64,000 bases of DNA from Plantago elongata (Eukaryota > Streptophyta > Magnoliopsida > Lamiales > Plantaginaceae): positions 41,571 through 105,570 of the forward strand of contig JAYMSP010000043.1 of the NCBI GenBank assembly GCA_036897095.1, read 5' to 3'. Shown here piece by piece: positions 49,601-61,898 of the stretch. Position 1 is the first letter of the stretch. Each line of letters opens with the position of its first letter. The position numbers and the translations under genes are program-made. A model generated the notes under the pieces. That model was given only the letters and a program-made list of their open reading frames with translations. It had not been told where the DNA came from and searched no databases.

Positions 49601-50531
49601 GTTTTTAGTTTGGAACTTTGGGGTTACAAGCGTGTAGAAGAAATCATCTGGGTGAAGACCAATCAACTTCAGCGTATCATCAGAACAGGTCGCACAGGTC
49701 ATTGGCTAAACCACAGCAAGGAGCACTGTCTTGTCGGAGTAAAAGGCAACCCTGAAGTCAATAGAAATATTGACACTGATGTCATCGTTGCTGAGGTTCG
49801 GGAAACTAGCCGAAAGCCAGATGAGGTAAGTCAGGCTCTGCCGACTAATGGTGCTGCAATCCCACTTATCCATAAGATGGCTACTTTCATTTGTGTGCTC
49901 GCTATAGTTCTAAGCGTCATGCCAACTCTTTGCTGCATTTAATTGGAAAGCTCTGGCTACTTTCAATGTATAACTTGTATAGTTTCATTATATGTTGTAG
50001 ATGTATGCAATGCTGGAAAGGATTAGTCCTCGGACACGAAAGCTGGAGTTGTTTGCAAGGATGCACAATGTACAGGCTGGGTATGCTCTCTTGATTTTGT
50101 ATCAGATTTTATGTGTCCCCTGCATGCTTTGTCCATCCATGAGTCTGCCCCAACTGCATTCTCTCTAATGTGATGCAATACTCATGTATATATGGTAAGT
50201 TCAATCTTTTCTTTTCTTTTCTTTTCTGAATATTCTAATAGTTGATGGTATCTGGTCCAGGTGGCTATCGCTAGGTAATCAGTTGCAAGGAGTAAGATTG
50301 GTGGATGAAGGACTAAGAGCGAGATTCAAGGCGGCTTACCCTGATGTGGAGGTGCAGCCATCTTCACCCCCCAGATCTGCTGCCATGGAAGTGGATCGTC
50401 CGGGCCCATCTCCTCCCTCAAAAAATCCATTTACTGAAGGTGAGATGAAATCATCTTCAGCCCAGTTAATGGAACCCACAGGTCAAGCAGACATGAAAGC
50501 AACAAGCACTGATATAGAGATGAGAAGCTAA
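46628..50531 (+). CDS. MTA: MTA, mRNA N6-adenosine methyltransferase (METTL3 homologue)
   Basis: Seven exons: 46628-47701, 48210-48308, 48531-48614, 48705-49054, 49609-49825, 50001-50080 and 50261-50531 (2,175 nt, 724 residues). The N-terminal half (exon 1) has a leader-helix region and a Gly/Met/Pro-rich linker ([20 protein letters not shown]). Cys/His motifs follow for the paired CCCH zinc fingers ([37 protein letters not shown]). The MT-A70 methyltransferase domain has catalytic DPPW at about 488-491 ([18 protein letters not shown]), [19 protein letters not shown], and [23 protein letters not shown] pairs with MTB (METTL14) and FIP37 in the nucleus to write m6A on mRNA and is essential for embryo development in Arabidopsis. 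The acidic/Ser-rich C-terminal tail ([20 protein letters not shown]) is in the last exon. Confidence 0.96.
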
Positions 50532-53137
50532 GTTTTGTGATCCGCATAAATCTTATTCAGAATAAAAATGCATGATGATGGAAAGTGCTTAGGGGTTTAG
50601 TAAATTATGAATCGTAAACCCCATGATTGAGTTCTCCTCTTGCATGTATTAACATTGCATGCAGAAGAGGCCTTCCTGGTTTATGACTCCTTCCCTGTAG
50701 TCTTGATATAGGTTTTTCTGTTTTAAGCAGTGTTCGATTTTGGACAGCCGATTCAAGGAAAATTGTATCTTTGACTAGTCTAGAAGTTTAATACTTGGTC
50801 TAAGATTTCACAAGTTGTCTGTCTTGTAAGAAATGTGGTTCATTCTTTTTTAGAAGTGAAGTGTTGGAAGGTGTTTTCTGAGTCCTTTACTTAGGTGTCG
50901 GTGTCGAAAGTAATTGGTGAATTATGAATGATTAAAACATTAAAGATCGTTACGTGCTGAAAGCACTCACATGTAGCTGCCAATTATTGATGCCAGCTAA
51001 TCTCTACTCTTAATCACGCATGAATACAGTAAAATTTATCACAACTTTGTAGTAATTTGATAGGCTGTTTCCATCAGATTCCATTTTAATAGTCTTCAAA
51101 GCTCTTGTATTTCCCTAATTTTAATTCAACAATGTGAAATGTTTAACGGGTTTGGGACGGAGCTATAATTGAGTGAATTTTATTGTGATATAATTAATGG
51201 TAGGAATTAAATTTGAATTGAGTTGTGAAATTTTCTATTTAATATAAATTTAAAAATGTATAGGTGTGTTTGTATGCTTACTATATAACTTCTAATTGAG
51301 TTGTGTTTAATTATAAATCAACGTTCCATCAAATTTTATAATTAAGATTTGTGCGTAATTTTATGTGAAAAGTTAAAGTAATGATAAACAATAAAAATGA
51401 TGGAGAAAAATGTATGTTTAATAGTAAAATGTGTAATTTTTGTATAAAGTTGAAATTATTTATTATTTATTAGTGGTGGAATAATTTTCTTTTTTAGTAA
51501 TGTATGAAGTTTGTGGGGACGGAGGAAATAATGTTGTTTCAGTTGTAATGGAAAGACCAAATTCGTTTGATTCACGAAATGTGAACCCTATCCCAAATAG
51601 TTAGTTATTAAAATCAACACTTAGGGACTGATTTAGATAGAATTTGAGTGGCCTTTCTAAATTGAAATTGAATTCTTTTATATATAAAATATTCAATTTG
51701 AATAGAGAGATGGTCACTCCAGCGGTATAACAAACAACCCATTATTAATTTAAGTATATCAATTAGCAAACTTAAATTATACTACTAATTCAACTACATT
51801 TTTTTACACAAAGTAGACTATTAACTGGATTACACCCAAAAATATCTCGATCTAAGCAAAAAAACACCCACACATTGAACCTTGAAAATGGCAGTGACAG
51901 ATTTGTACACTTTTTAGATTCTTGAGTCGTACTACAGCTAGGACAAGCTTTCCCGTTCAGAATCGGAATGGGCACTTGCTTTTCATAGAATACAGCAAAA
52001 TATAGAGAGTCATGATTATAATGCTGGACTCCTGAGATATTCAAATTTACAAATACAACGGTTTCGAAAGTAAACTCTACTCACCAGTGACCACACAACG
52101 GCCTTTTCTTTCTTGTTTTAACTTAAATATAAACTGACATTATATAAAAATTATACCAACGATTATATTTTTCTCAAAATTTATAAATACAATTCAATTT
52201 TATCTTATTTCATCGAACTTTAATTTTTTTTTCATTTTCCTCATCATTTTTGTCTAAACGCATCTCTAGGCATGTTTATTATTGATCACTACATTAACAA
52301 CTTATCATATATTTCTAGTTTCGATGATGATGAGTTTAGAGTCGATATTGATTTCACTTCTTCCTCAAGTTCACAAAATGATCACCATACCCGTGCTACC
52401 AAACTACTCATTCAAGCCATTCCTCACGTAATCAACCACTGCGAGCAACAAAATTCATGAAAGAAGACGAGGTATACTTGTGAAAACATTGATCAGAAGA
52501 GGGAACAATTTGATAAATTTTATGTTGTTTGGAAGAAAAGTCAAGGCATCCAATGATACATCCCCATAATGATCATTACAATAATCCTTCAATGTTAGGA
52601 TTGATCTGTTTTGCTAGGTAAAATTTCATGTTCTCACTCAGATTTAATCCCAGTTTTGAGAATTTAATTTCATTTATTTCAACTTCTAATTAAAATATAA
52701 TGAAAAATATTATTTAGATATGATCATCATTTCACTTATTGTTCACGCTACCATATTCATGACTGTTGCAAATAATTTCACTATCGCATAAATTTCAACA
52801 GTTTAAAAATAAAATCACGTTCAATATGTCAAAACTAATTTACAGTTTACTACAGTAAAATAATGTTGGAATGTTTCTATTACATGACAAAAAAAAAAAA
52901 AAAACCGTAAATGTTTTCGAATAATCTTATAAGTGTATACTGGTCGCATCAAGAAGGATGGGAAGAAAAGGAATTACATGACAAAAAGAAGAAGAAAATT
53001 CTTCCACCGACAAATCCAAAGAATCAATACATTCCATCTCTATACTTAATAAATGTGAAAACAAGATTTCTTTTTACACATAGTAGTAGAAGTAGTAGTA
53101 GTAATTTAACTACCAATCAATGAGTAGTGAATCATCA
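50532..53137. other. 3' flank of MTA and intergenic DNA
   Basis: The MTA 3' UTR occupies the first ~300 bases. A Stowaway-type end (TGTGGGGACGGAGGAAATAA) lies near 51,513-51,532, and a GGGACTGATTTAGATAG word near 51,624 resembles the PIF-type ends seen elsewhere. ORFs of 84 codons (51,790-52,044, minus) and 62 codons (52,272-52,460, plus) have no recognisable domain. An A16 tract sits near 52,888. Confidence 0.4.
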
Positions 53138-53790
53138 TCAATACATGAAAATGTAACCAATGAACAGAGCCACCAAAAAGATTGGACCTTTAACCAATGG
53201 TGAAGAACCAGAAGCCTCTTGCATTGGAATCGACCCTCCGAATACGGTAGGGAACGCTGGACCGGGTGCAGCCGAATCGGGTGCCGGTGCGGCCTCGTAC
53301 CATGTTCCATTTCCATAGACAGTCACATGGAGCTTCTGAGATTTTGTACAATGTCCATCTTCTCCACTTGTGAAGTAGTACTCACCTGGCCTAGTTATGT
53401 TGAACAATGAGTTCCCATTGTTCATGAACACAATTGGGTTTTTCAAGTTGCAGCTGTTGTATGCTTCTTTTGTCACCTGGATTACTGAGTCTTGGCTTGG
53501 TGGGTACAAGAAAACTGCATCAAGAACACACAAAGATGAGTTTTTTATCAAATGAAAATTGTTATTGGTTAAGAATGTGACTTACAAAGTGAGTCTCCAA
53601 CGTTGAGTTTGTTAGTCTTGGACCATTTGGAGTAGACTTCTGTGTTGATGGTTGGAATGTTCCAACCAGCCAAGTCTCCAACTTTGTGGATGGCTCTGCT
53701 GCATAGTGTGAGTTTGGGTTGGATTGAGAGTAGGACTAAGAGAAATGCAGAGAAAAGATAGGATTTTGGCATCTTGGTTTTCTCTGCCAA
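53138..53790 (-). CDS. early nodulin-like phytocyanin, GPI-anchored, lacking copper ligands
   Basis: Two exons on the minus strand, 53586-53790 and 53138-53514 (582 nt, 193 residues), with the single intron at the usual phytocyanin position. The signal peptide (YLFSAFLLVLLSIQPKLTLC) is followed by a cupredoxin-like domain (IHKVGDLAGWNIP, YSKWSKTNKLNVGDSLFFLY, VTKEAYNSCNLKNP, FNITRPGEYYFTSGEDGHCT), a Pro/Ala/Ser spacer and a hydrophobic tail (GPIFLVALFIGYIFMY) fitting a GPI-anchor signal. In copper-binding relatives a His follows the first strand and a Cys precedes the second His. Here these positions read SQDSVIQ and FTSGEDGH, so type-1 copper is not expected, as in early nodulin-like proteins. 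The alternative start at Met7 (53,772) gives a more typical signal peptide. Confidence 0.88.
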
Positions 53791-53810
53791 TCTTGTTTGC
53801 CTTTTTCACA

Positions 53811-55312
53811 AATTGATGATCTTGTGAAAGAGGTAGATGGGATGAATTTGTGTGGGTATTTGTTATATATACTATGTTGCTGTTGGCAAGAGGTCACTTT
53901 CTAATTTAATACTCCAATTTGCGGAGAATTGACAAGTTGGAGCTTCGGTTTTGAGGTAGATTTGAAATTGAATAGAAATACAGTATATAACTATTTTAGT
54001 TTATAAGGAGTTGGGCTTTAACATTTGAAAACATAAAAATTTCAGGTTACAGATGGTTTTACCAGATGGAAACAAATGCTTCTTACCTCTTTCAATATCT
54101 TGGTAACTTTTTATTTTTTCAATGTTACAATTGGTCCAGTTCTGGTACATGCAACAGCAACTTAGTAGTAGCATACTGTGATTAAAAGAGAAGAAAGATT
54201 AACCAAGTCTATTATTGTAAAACAAGGGAATAAATAGTGCACATGGAATGTAGTATATACAGTTGGACACCCAGCAGTAGATCATGCATCTGAACATGGC
54301 AGCTGTATTATGCACTATGCCTGTTATCTATCTCATACATATCATATGAAATTGACAAAATTGGATTCCAATTCAAGAATATGTGACAACTTTAAATATT
54401 TGTTTCTCTACAAAGAAAAAGAGAGTAATCATTCACCATTTTCCACTAAAGAACATTTTAATGAGCAAAGGAGCAAGTGTTCAACAAATTTAACCAAGGA
54501 GTGGGGGTTCATATCTGTAGGCCCAGGGACCTGTAAATAGCAGCAAATCTTTTATGTTTATCATCTTTTAGAAAGTTGCACACATATAACTCATTTATAA
54601 ATTCATTTCATATCCAAACTTGGTGCCAGTGTTTTCTGGGCAGATCATGGAAGTTGAAATTGAAATTTGAAATGTAAGAGCTATGGAGGAATTGTTTAGT
54701 AGTTTGGATAAAGTTGATTTTGTTATACTGAATTGGACAGGAACAAGTTTTGGTCTGCACAAGATTCTCATGTTTCAACATAAACAGACTGGGCAGGATT
54801 TGTGTGAAAGAATCAAAGCATAGGAGTTCGAATTCAATGCCATGAGTGTCCTTTGTTGTTTAAAATATACAGTACATTTATTATGGTACACTTGTTCCGG
54901 GAGAAGGACCAAATGGTACGGGCTGAAACCAGTTTAGACTTCCATTCATTCGAAAATAGGTTCCACGAGTTCAAAACAACAATTATGCAGGCAGAAGGAA
55001 TATATTCTCAGCTTAGACCAACTTTTCAAGAAGCTAAATCTAAAATAGTGAAGATCAGAGATTGAAAATTGAAGCAACAAAAAATTCTTGTGTAAACCAA
55101 TTAATGATACCTCAACTAGTACAAATCCTCTTAGATTGCAAGTCTTGCCTACCCTCTTGCAATTGCCAGTCTAATTTGGCGTTTAAATAGATAAAACAGT
55201 AATCAAGGCCTTAAAGAAGTTAAATCAATGAAGTAAACCCGAGAAACTTGTACTCAAATTCTGCTCAGGCAATCATAATTCTAAGTGCAACTCTTTCTGC
55301 ATTTATTTAAGG
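53811..55312. other. intergenic DNA, no gene seen
   Basis: This holds the promoter side of the phytocyanin gene (a TATATATACTATG stretch near 53,864, read on the minus strand as CATAGTATATATA) and the 3' flank of the MYG1 gene. The ORFs of 70-76 codons at 54,310-54,540 and 54,853-55,065 show no domain. Confidence 0.5.
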
Positions 55313-57864
55313 TCAGATCTTCAAAGCAGCCTTGGCCATTGCAAGTGCACCCTCAAATGTTTTATTACCACCAATGAAACCACTCATGTGAACAAAAACA
55401 CCCCCAGGAATTCCTGATTCCTTAGATAGTTCTTCATCTCTAAGGCCTCGCCACTGAGCTGGAAGAGCCTTGCGGCTCTCAAATCTATCTGGAGCTACAG
55501 AGACTGCCTGAACTCGCCAGCCTTTGCTACGATCATCCTAGAATATTTACATCACATGTATACATTAATCATAACAAGATAATTGCACCTTTCCTAAAAT
55601 AAATAAATAAAGGGTAAAAATACAAGTCACTCACTGAGGAACAGGACAATAGTCCGACTGAATTATGATTATATAGGAATGAATAAAGTGACTTCTTATC
55701 AATGTGAAAATATGTTAATTTGTGAAGGAACAAACCATATGATGAGCTCAAATAAGGCAAATCAAAGTTCAAACAGTAGAAGGAAGATAAAGTCGCACTC
55801 GCACATACCTCATAAAGAGCATATTTAATTGGTGGGTTAATCTTCATTTCTTGCTCCAGCTCAAACAAATGAAGCTTCCACTGCCAAAAAAAAAGTAAAC
55901 GAGTTTAGTCCTATCGCAGTATAAATTACAAGATTAAGATGATGATCAGATCACAACTCTTAAGCTGGTAACTTGGTCATCACTTTTTTCTGAAATGCAT
56001 CATTGGAATCTAAATCTATACCGAGGAAAGACAATAAAGAAACATTAAATGCTACAAAATAAGCAACATAGTAATGAACCATCCATATTCATGGTAATGG
56101 CATGATTCTTACCGGGCAAAATCTGTCTAAGACCAAAATTTCTCCACTAGGATCAACATCTATTCTATTTTCAACGCACTTCATCACAATTGAACGAGCT
56201 GGCAGCCAAGATCTTGCATGACTGCGGACAGACTGAATAAAAAGAATGGATGTTAGAATTCCATGAATACAAGCTCCAGATCAAATTGGTATGAAACTAT
56301 TCTCAATCTGAAGAAATCTTACCTCTAGAAACTCACTACCAGCCAGAGCCATTGCACGATCAAAGGCAGCATTTTCATTTTCAGCTGATTGATCAGGATC
56401 TGTCCAATCCAAATTAAACTTTCCAACTCTAGAAGAGAGGTGCGTGTTATTCACATATCTTGGTGGCTGGTCTGTGTCATACTGATTTATTCCATTATCA
56501 ATGGCATCAATTGCCTGTCAACAGAAGAAGGTATGTTAGGAAAGAAAAAGAAAAAAAAGAAAGGAGGGGGGTTCACAACTTTTGTACTAGATTCGGCAAC
56601 AGCATCAATGCGCACTAAGAGGAGCTTTATGAAACTATATGAATTCAGATAAGCAATCCATGAATATGAAAACAACGGATTATTGACACATATCTTGATC
56701 CCTTATAAACAATGCCTAGCTAGTTCTTTATGTGAAACTCTAGTTCACTAGAAGAAGCAGAAAAACTGAGGCATAATTCAAAACGAGAGACTAAACCGGT
56801 ATTAAAGTTGGAGGATTGACTAGTTTGAACTGCAAGTTAATGGCATGTTGTACCAATTTTCAGTGGGTTGATAATAGTTTGTAGAGGGTCCATGTTGTAG
56901 CCTAATGTTAATAATGAATAAACTAATCTCAACGAAAGATCACTCCACAGCGAACAAATTAGGAGACCATCATTGCTACTAAATGCTGATACATCCCCAC
57001 TTAATAAAGGTTAATCTTTAACGGATAATGAGTGAACATAAGAGAAAAGAAATCCAGAAAGATAAATGTTGAATTACCTCCATGAAGCTTTTATAGATAG
57101 CCACAAACAAACGCAGTACATCTGGATGCTCTTCATCAACTTGAAGCTCCTTAGCAATGATCTCCTTGCCAAAATGCTATGCATAATATGCCACAACACC
57201 GCAAAGGTTATTACATAGTCCAATTAACAGAAAAAAACTAGCCTTGGCTTCAAAATTTCAATCTTTTCAAGTAATCACATCATTTGAACCAAACAAGAAA
57301 CCATTCTGTAATCTACATCACAAAAGAGCAGTTCATTACTGCACTAGAACGCAAAAATAAATAGCAAACAAAGAAAAAAGACTGGCACCTTGTAAATAAG
57401 ACCAGCACTGCTGAGTTTAGTAGTAAACCCATGTCCAAAAACCTCCTCAAAACCCTTCTGGTGATGATCATACCTATCCTTGGAAGGGTCATAAACGCCA
57501 CCAACGTCAAGCACCGCATCCAGTGTGTCAAGAACCTAATAAAAATCGTTGAGACATTTCATCAAACACTTGGCCTGCATACAAAAATCTTCAATTAAAA
57601 AGGAAAAACAGATGAAATGGATACCTGGGGGTCACGAGTACGGACGATGTGAGCCTCAGAGAACTTGTTGGTGAGACGAATCATGAAGCAGCCAAGAGCT
57701 TCGTCGCAATGGAAGCTGCCATGGTGAGTGCCTACTCGCTTAACGGCTGCTGCAGTAGACATGGAGGCTACAGTAAAATGAAACGGCGATTTGGTTATGA
57801 ATTTGGGAGAGAAGAGAGTAGGTATTTGGCTGCTGCGAAAGGTTCGTGAAAATGCTTTGAACAT
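55313..57864 (-). CDS. MYG1-type DHH family exonuclease, organelle-targeted
   Basis: Seven exons on the minus strand: 57625-57864, 57389-57535, 57078-57176, 56323-56514, 56113-56232, 55809-55880 and 55313-55537 (1,095 nt, 364 residues). After an Arg/Ser/Phe-rich N-terminus ([20 protein letters not shown]) the UPF0160 core begins with [20 protein letters not shown]. It continues with the DHH-like motif [37 protein letters not shown], and ends in [20 protein letters not shown] and [20 protein letters not shown]. Mammalian and yeast MYG1 are 3'-5' RNA exonucleases acting in the nucleolus and mitochondria; the plant function is inferred. The N-terminus fits a mitochondrial presequence. A second Met at residue 35 ([11 protein letters not shown]) lies just before the conserved core and could yield a non-organellar form. 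Confidence 0.93.
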
Positions 57865-58066
57865 TGAAATATGAGAGCTTTTCTACCCTTTATAATGGCC
57901 GATTGATTGTTCTATGAGAGAAACCGGAAAGGCAAAAGGGAGCTGAACAATCGTAGAGGGACGTGATAACATGGTTTGTTCAGTTTGGGATGGTCCGGTC
58001 CGTTGAGCCCAAATCCCAACTCTTATGGGGCCTAACTTACCATGGGAATCTTTTATGAGTCCCGGC

Positions 58067-58548
58067 TAGGGCCGGGCGTTCAGGTTTGGGTACATTAGTT
58101 TGGATATTTAAAAAAATTTGGGTTTTGGATACCCACTTTACTATCCAATAGGTATCGAGTACTCGTTGGGTAATCATGAAAAAAGTAAATGTTTTTAATT
58201 GCATTTTCACTTTATATGATTTGTATATTTAGAACAACATCATTATACATGAGTTATGATAAAATGACTAAATAAACTTACTGCGTATAATTCTGAAAAT
58301 AAAATTTTGAAGTTTACTTAATTCAAACGCAATGCATTAACTCTAGTTTTAGTACTTTATTGGTAACTAAAAATTGCCCAACAAATATGAAATAACATGA
58401 TCAAAAAAAAAATTTAAGTACCCAAATACCCGAATAGGGTACATGTTTAAATACAAAACCCAAAAACATGTACCCAAAATACTCAAACATGAAATGCCCG
58501 TACACAAACTACCCAATACCCGAAATACCCGATCCGTGCCCGGCCCTA
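58067..58548. mobile_element. non-autonomous hAT element, 482 bp
   Basis: The left end TAGGGCCGGGCGTTCAGGTT and the right end, reverse-complemented, TAGGGCCGGGCACGGATCGG, share the first 11 bases. The flanking octamers GTCCCGGC (58,059-58,066) and GTCCCGGT (58,549-58,556) differ at one position, which is an 8-bp hAT duplication. The interior is rich in GGGTA/TACCC words (AATACCCGAATAGGG) arranged as longer imperfect arms. Confidence 0.85.
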
Positions 58549-58559
58549 GTCCCGGTGCT

Positions 58560-59325
58560 CTGCTAGGGCAGTTATGCGAGTCGATTTTTTACGAGAGTTA
58601 GCTTCGGTTCGTTGGTTCAAGTCCGACACGCTCGATAAGGTAAAGAGACTAACCTCGAATCTTATATTTTGATCGTTTATATTACGAGCCGAGCTCGATT
58701 CGATAAAGTTCGTTAAGTGTGATTATTTAATAAATTTATATTTATAAATATATTTTTAATAGATAAGGTTCATTAAACCTCAATAAGAGTCATTAAGACT
58801 CGTATTTTTCGAGTTTGAGATAAATTCGAACTCGTTACATGATACTCAACTTGAGTTTGAGTATGTTTTTGCTTGTTTTGTTAATAAGCCGAGCTCAACT
58901 CCTTTGAGCTCAAACTCAAATCGAGAATTAAAGTACTCGACTCGTTTAACAACAAAAATGCTCAGCCTCCGGAGCTCCGGTCTTCTCCATTAATTTAATT
59001 ATTTTTTTTGTAAATTGTGAAGTGTGATATTTGTGAAAATTTCAATTCTTGCTGGGTTATTTTGGACTATTTTAGAAATAGTTTGTTAAGTCTAAAAGAA
59101 AAGAAATGTGTAAGTAAATAAATATAATAAGATATTTTAATATTATACGACGTTGCACTACGGTATTATAGTTATTATGTAATAATACGACATCTTATTG
59201 CATTAATAAAAATTAAAAGATTGAAATTTAATTTTAAAATAATCTAATGAATCGCAGTAAATTGATATTATTATCCATCTCAAAAGTAACTAGTCGAGAC
59301 ATGATAGAAAAGCAATTTACACCAT
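58560..59325. repeat. GAGCTCGA / TTCGAGTTTGAG-rich repeat and AT-rich DNA
   Basis: Between about 58,600 and 58,950 the words GAGCCGAGCTCGATTCGATA, AAATTCGAACTCGTTAC and GAGTTTGAG alternate. This pattern is common in degenerate plant MITEs with GAGCTCGA-type ends, but no boundaries or target duplication are clear. The rest is AT-rich flank of the next gene. Confidence 0.4.
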
Positions 59326-59392
59326 ATGGTGAGGATAAGCAATAAAAACACCATTGTTCCCCCCTTTGCATTCCTTATATTTCTACAGAGTC

Positions 59393-61105
59393 ATGAAAAC
59401 CACCATAACCACAACCTCATTAAACCACCTTCCATGGATTCCAACTCCAATTACCACCAACAAATCCATCTCCCTCAAAAGATTACACGACAGTCCTTCA
59501 CTCAAACCACCAAGAACCACTGCCTTAGAATCAATTTCAAGATCAGCCCTAACTATAGTCAAGTGCAGTGGAAATGGCAGTAGTGTTGGGAGTGAAAATG
59601 GAAGTAATTTGAAGGGCATGCTGGATGATAGAGTAGACCAACTGCTTAACAAAGAAGAGAACCGAGTTTTGTTAGATGGGTTGGAGCAAGCCTCCAAAAG
59701 AGTTGAAATGGCAAAGAAACAGCTTGCTGATATTCAAGAGCAAGAAATTGAGAATAAGGCTATGAGGGATTATATCAACCAGCTCGAATCCAAAGCTTCT
59801 GAGGTATATAAAGTTTTTCCCAGTTTTAACATGTAGTACCAGTTACATACTTGCATATTTGACATTTGTTGATTTAACCGTTAAAATTGGAAAATGTACT
59901 CTAATATGAGACAGTGTCAATTTTGGTACGGATAATGGTTCCGTGTAATTTTATTAGTAGTGTTGGATTTTACTAGTTGCATACTTGACATTTGTTGATG
60001 AAGTGTTACTGTTGAGCATTGTAGTTACTGCTTGGTTTTGTGTATAATGTTTGTCCAATGAATATGGAAGGACTTAATGCAGTTTGTGTAACAAAAGGCT
60101 AATTGTTGAAAACTGACTACAGAGAGAATCCCACTATCCCAGTGTGTGTGGCTAGTTGTTGTTTCGGCTGAACACGCTATGTAATTGAAACAGAATCGAG
60201 GTCAGATGATGAGAATCCATGTAAAGATAATGATCACAAGTGTTGAGTGAAATTGTAAAATGTGAATGCTCACTTTAGGTAGATCAAATGATGATGAAAC
60301 AATTTGTTCTTTAGTCCAAGCGTTAGAAATGAAGAGATTGGCTGTGTTGCTTGCTTGCTGATAAATTTAACGAATGAAGATTGCAGAATGCCAGAAGGAA
60401 ATAATGGAGGCAAGAATGATGGTTGAAGAAGCAGAGCGAGCTTTGGCAGCTGATATAAAAAGATCAGGAAGTGGAGTGATGAGCAAAGATGAGGAGAGAC
60501 TCGAGTCTGCTAAAGCTGCATTAATAGCTGGAGTTATTGGCACTTTAGCAGAGCTTCCGATTGACTTGGCTCGTACCACTGGCATTAACTCCGAACTTAT
60601 ACTTCCCCTGGCCATTGCTTTTGTCAGTTGTGCATTATTTGGAGTAACTTTCCGCTATGCAATCAGAAGAGATTTGGACAATTTTCACTTGAAGTCTGGG
60701 ACTTATGCAGCTTTCGGCTTTGTGAAAGGTACTACTAAATGCTGTTGCCTGTTGAGAAACTTACTAAATGTTGATAGGCAACAAGATGTCACTAAATCAG
60801 AAGAGTGGTTACAGGATATGCTCTAGGACTTTTCACATGGATATCTATTTGGTTTCAACTTTCAACTAGTAAAGAACAAAAGATACTAATGGTGTGTTGT
60901 TCCTAATGCAGGTCTGGGCATGCTTGGAGGTGGACCGCCACTTGAGTTGGAAGCAAGCAGTATACTGTCACACGCCTTTAATGGCGCGGTATATGTTTCT
61001 GAAAGTGTTCTGATTTTTGTTTTTGCTGGAGTTGCCTTAGATTTGTGCATCAAGTTGGGTTTTCTGAGTACGTTTCCAGGTGATTTATCAGTTCCAAGGA
61101 CATAA
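59393..61105 (+). CDS. plastid-targeted membrane protein with coiled coil, unknown function
   Basis: Three exons: 59393-59803, 60380-60728 and 60912-61105 (954 nt, 317 residues). The Ser/Thr-rich N-terminus without acidic residues (MKTTITTTSLNHLPWIPTPI) fits a chloroplast transit peptide. Next come a long charged coiled coil (LLNKEENRVLLDGLEQASKR, QLADIQEQEIENKAM, IAECQKEIMEARMMVEEAER) and three hydrophobic segments (AALIAGVIGTLAELPIDLA, LILPLAIAFVSCALFGVTF, SVLIFVFAGVALDLCIKLGF), with conserved-looking GGGPPLELEASSIL between the second and third. I recognise it as a conserved plant protein type but cannot assign a biochemical role. An ATG 39 bases upstream (59,354) is in frame; 59,393 is preferred because the transit-peptide composition starts there. 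Confidence 0.8.
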
Positions 61106-61898
61106 ATTACTGAAAGTTGAATAGCAAGGACTAGTGGCTATACATTCCCCTTCTCCTTTTAAGTTTATGCAAGGAGAAGGGTTATCTTGAAAACAGTTGC
61201 GCAAAAATGTAGATAGTTAGTACTCTCGCTTACCCAATCAGTAATACCAACATTCTCATAGCTGCAATTACATCAAATGGATTTTTTTTTTTCTTGGAGA
61301 TATACATGAGCTTTTTTCAGATTTTGTTCATATGTATACGAACATGAGGAGAAACTATGACAGAATGTGTTGTTTCTTGAGAATCTGCTGTATGAAATGT
61401 TTTAGTTTAGGCATTCAGAATAAAACATTTCAGTTAAAATAAATCTCATTAACCAGACTTATATACTGAACAACATTCGTTTTCTTTGATGAAGTTCATC
61501 TAGATTTCTAGACATTCTCATGCTATATAGAACGAAAAGGATGGAGCATTACGTTAAGATAGAATGATGTATATCAGGGTGTAGAAATTAACTAATTTAT
61601 ATCAGGTGATACTTATTGATGGAAATCTCCTTAAATTGGAGTCATTTCATCTTTCTCAAGAAATCCAGGATAAAATAAATGAAGATTTAGAAAAAAAAAC
61701 CTGCCAAACCTCGATTCTAGTACTCATATGTTATACAGCAACCTACAGGAAATTGAATGTGTTTGTACTTCAGAATTCCTAGAGCCAACCCGTTAATTTC
61801 ATGACACTTCAACTATGACCAGAATAACTGAGGCAACACACACACAAATACAACATGGTGCGGTTTTAATCTATTAGTCTTGCTAAATGACTTGCACC
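61106..61898. other. shared 3' intergenic region of two convergent genes
   Basis: It separates the stop codons of two convergent genes and presumably holds both 3' UTRs. No ORF or repeat of note occurs here. Confidence 0.55.
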
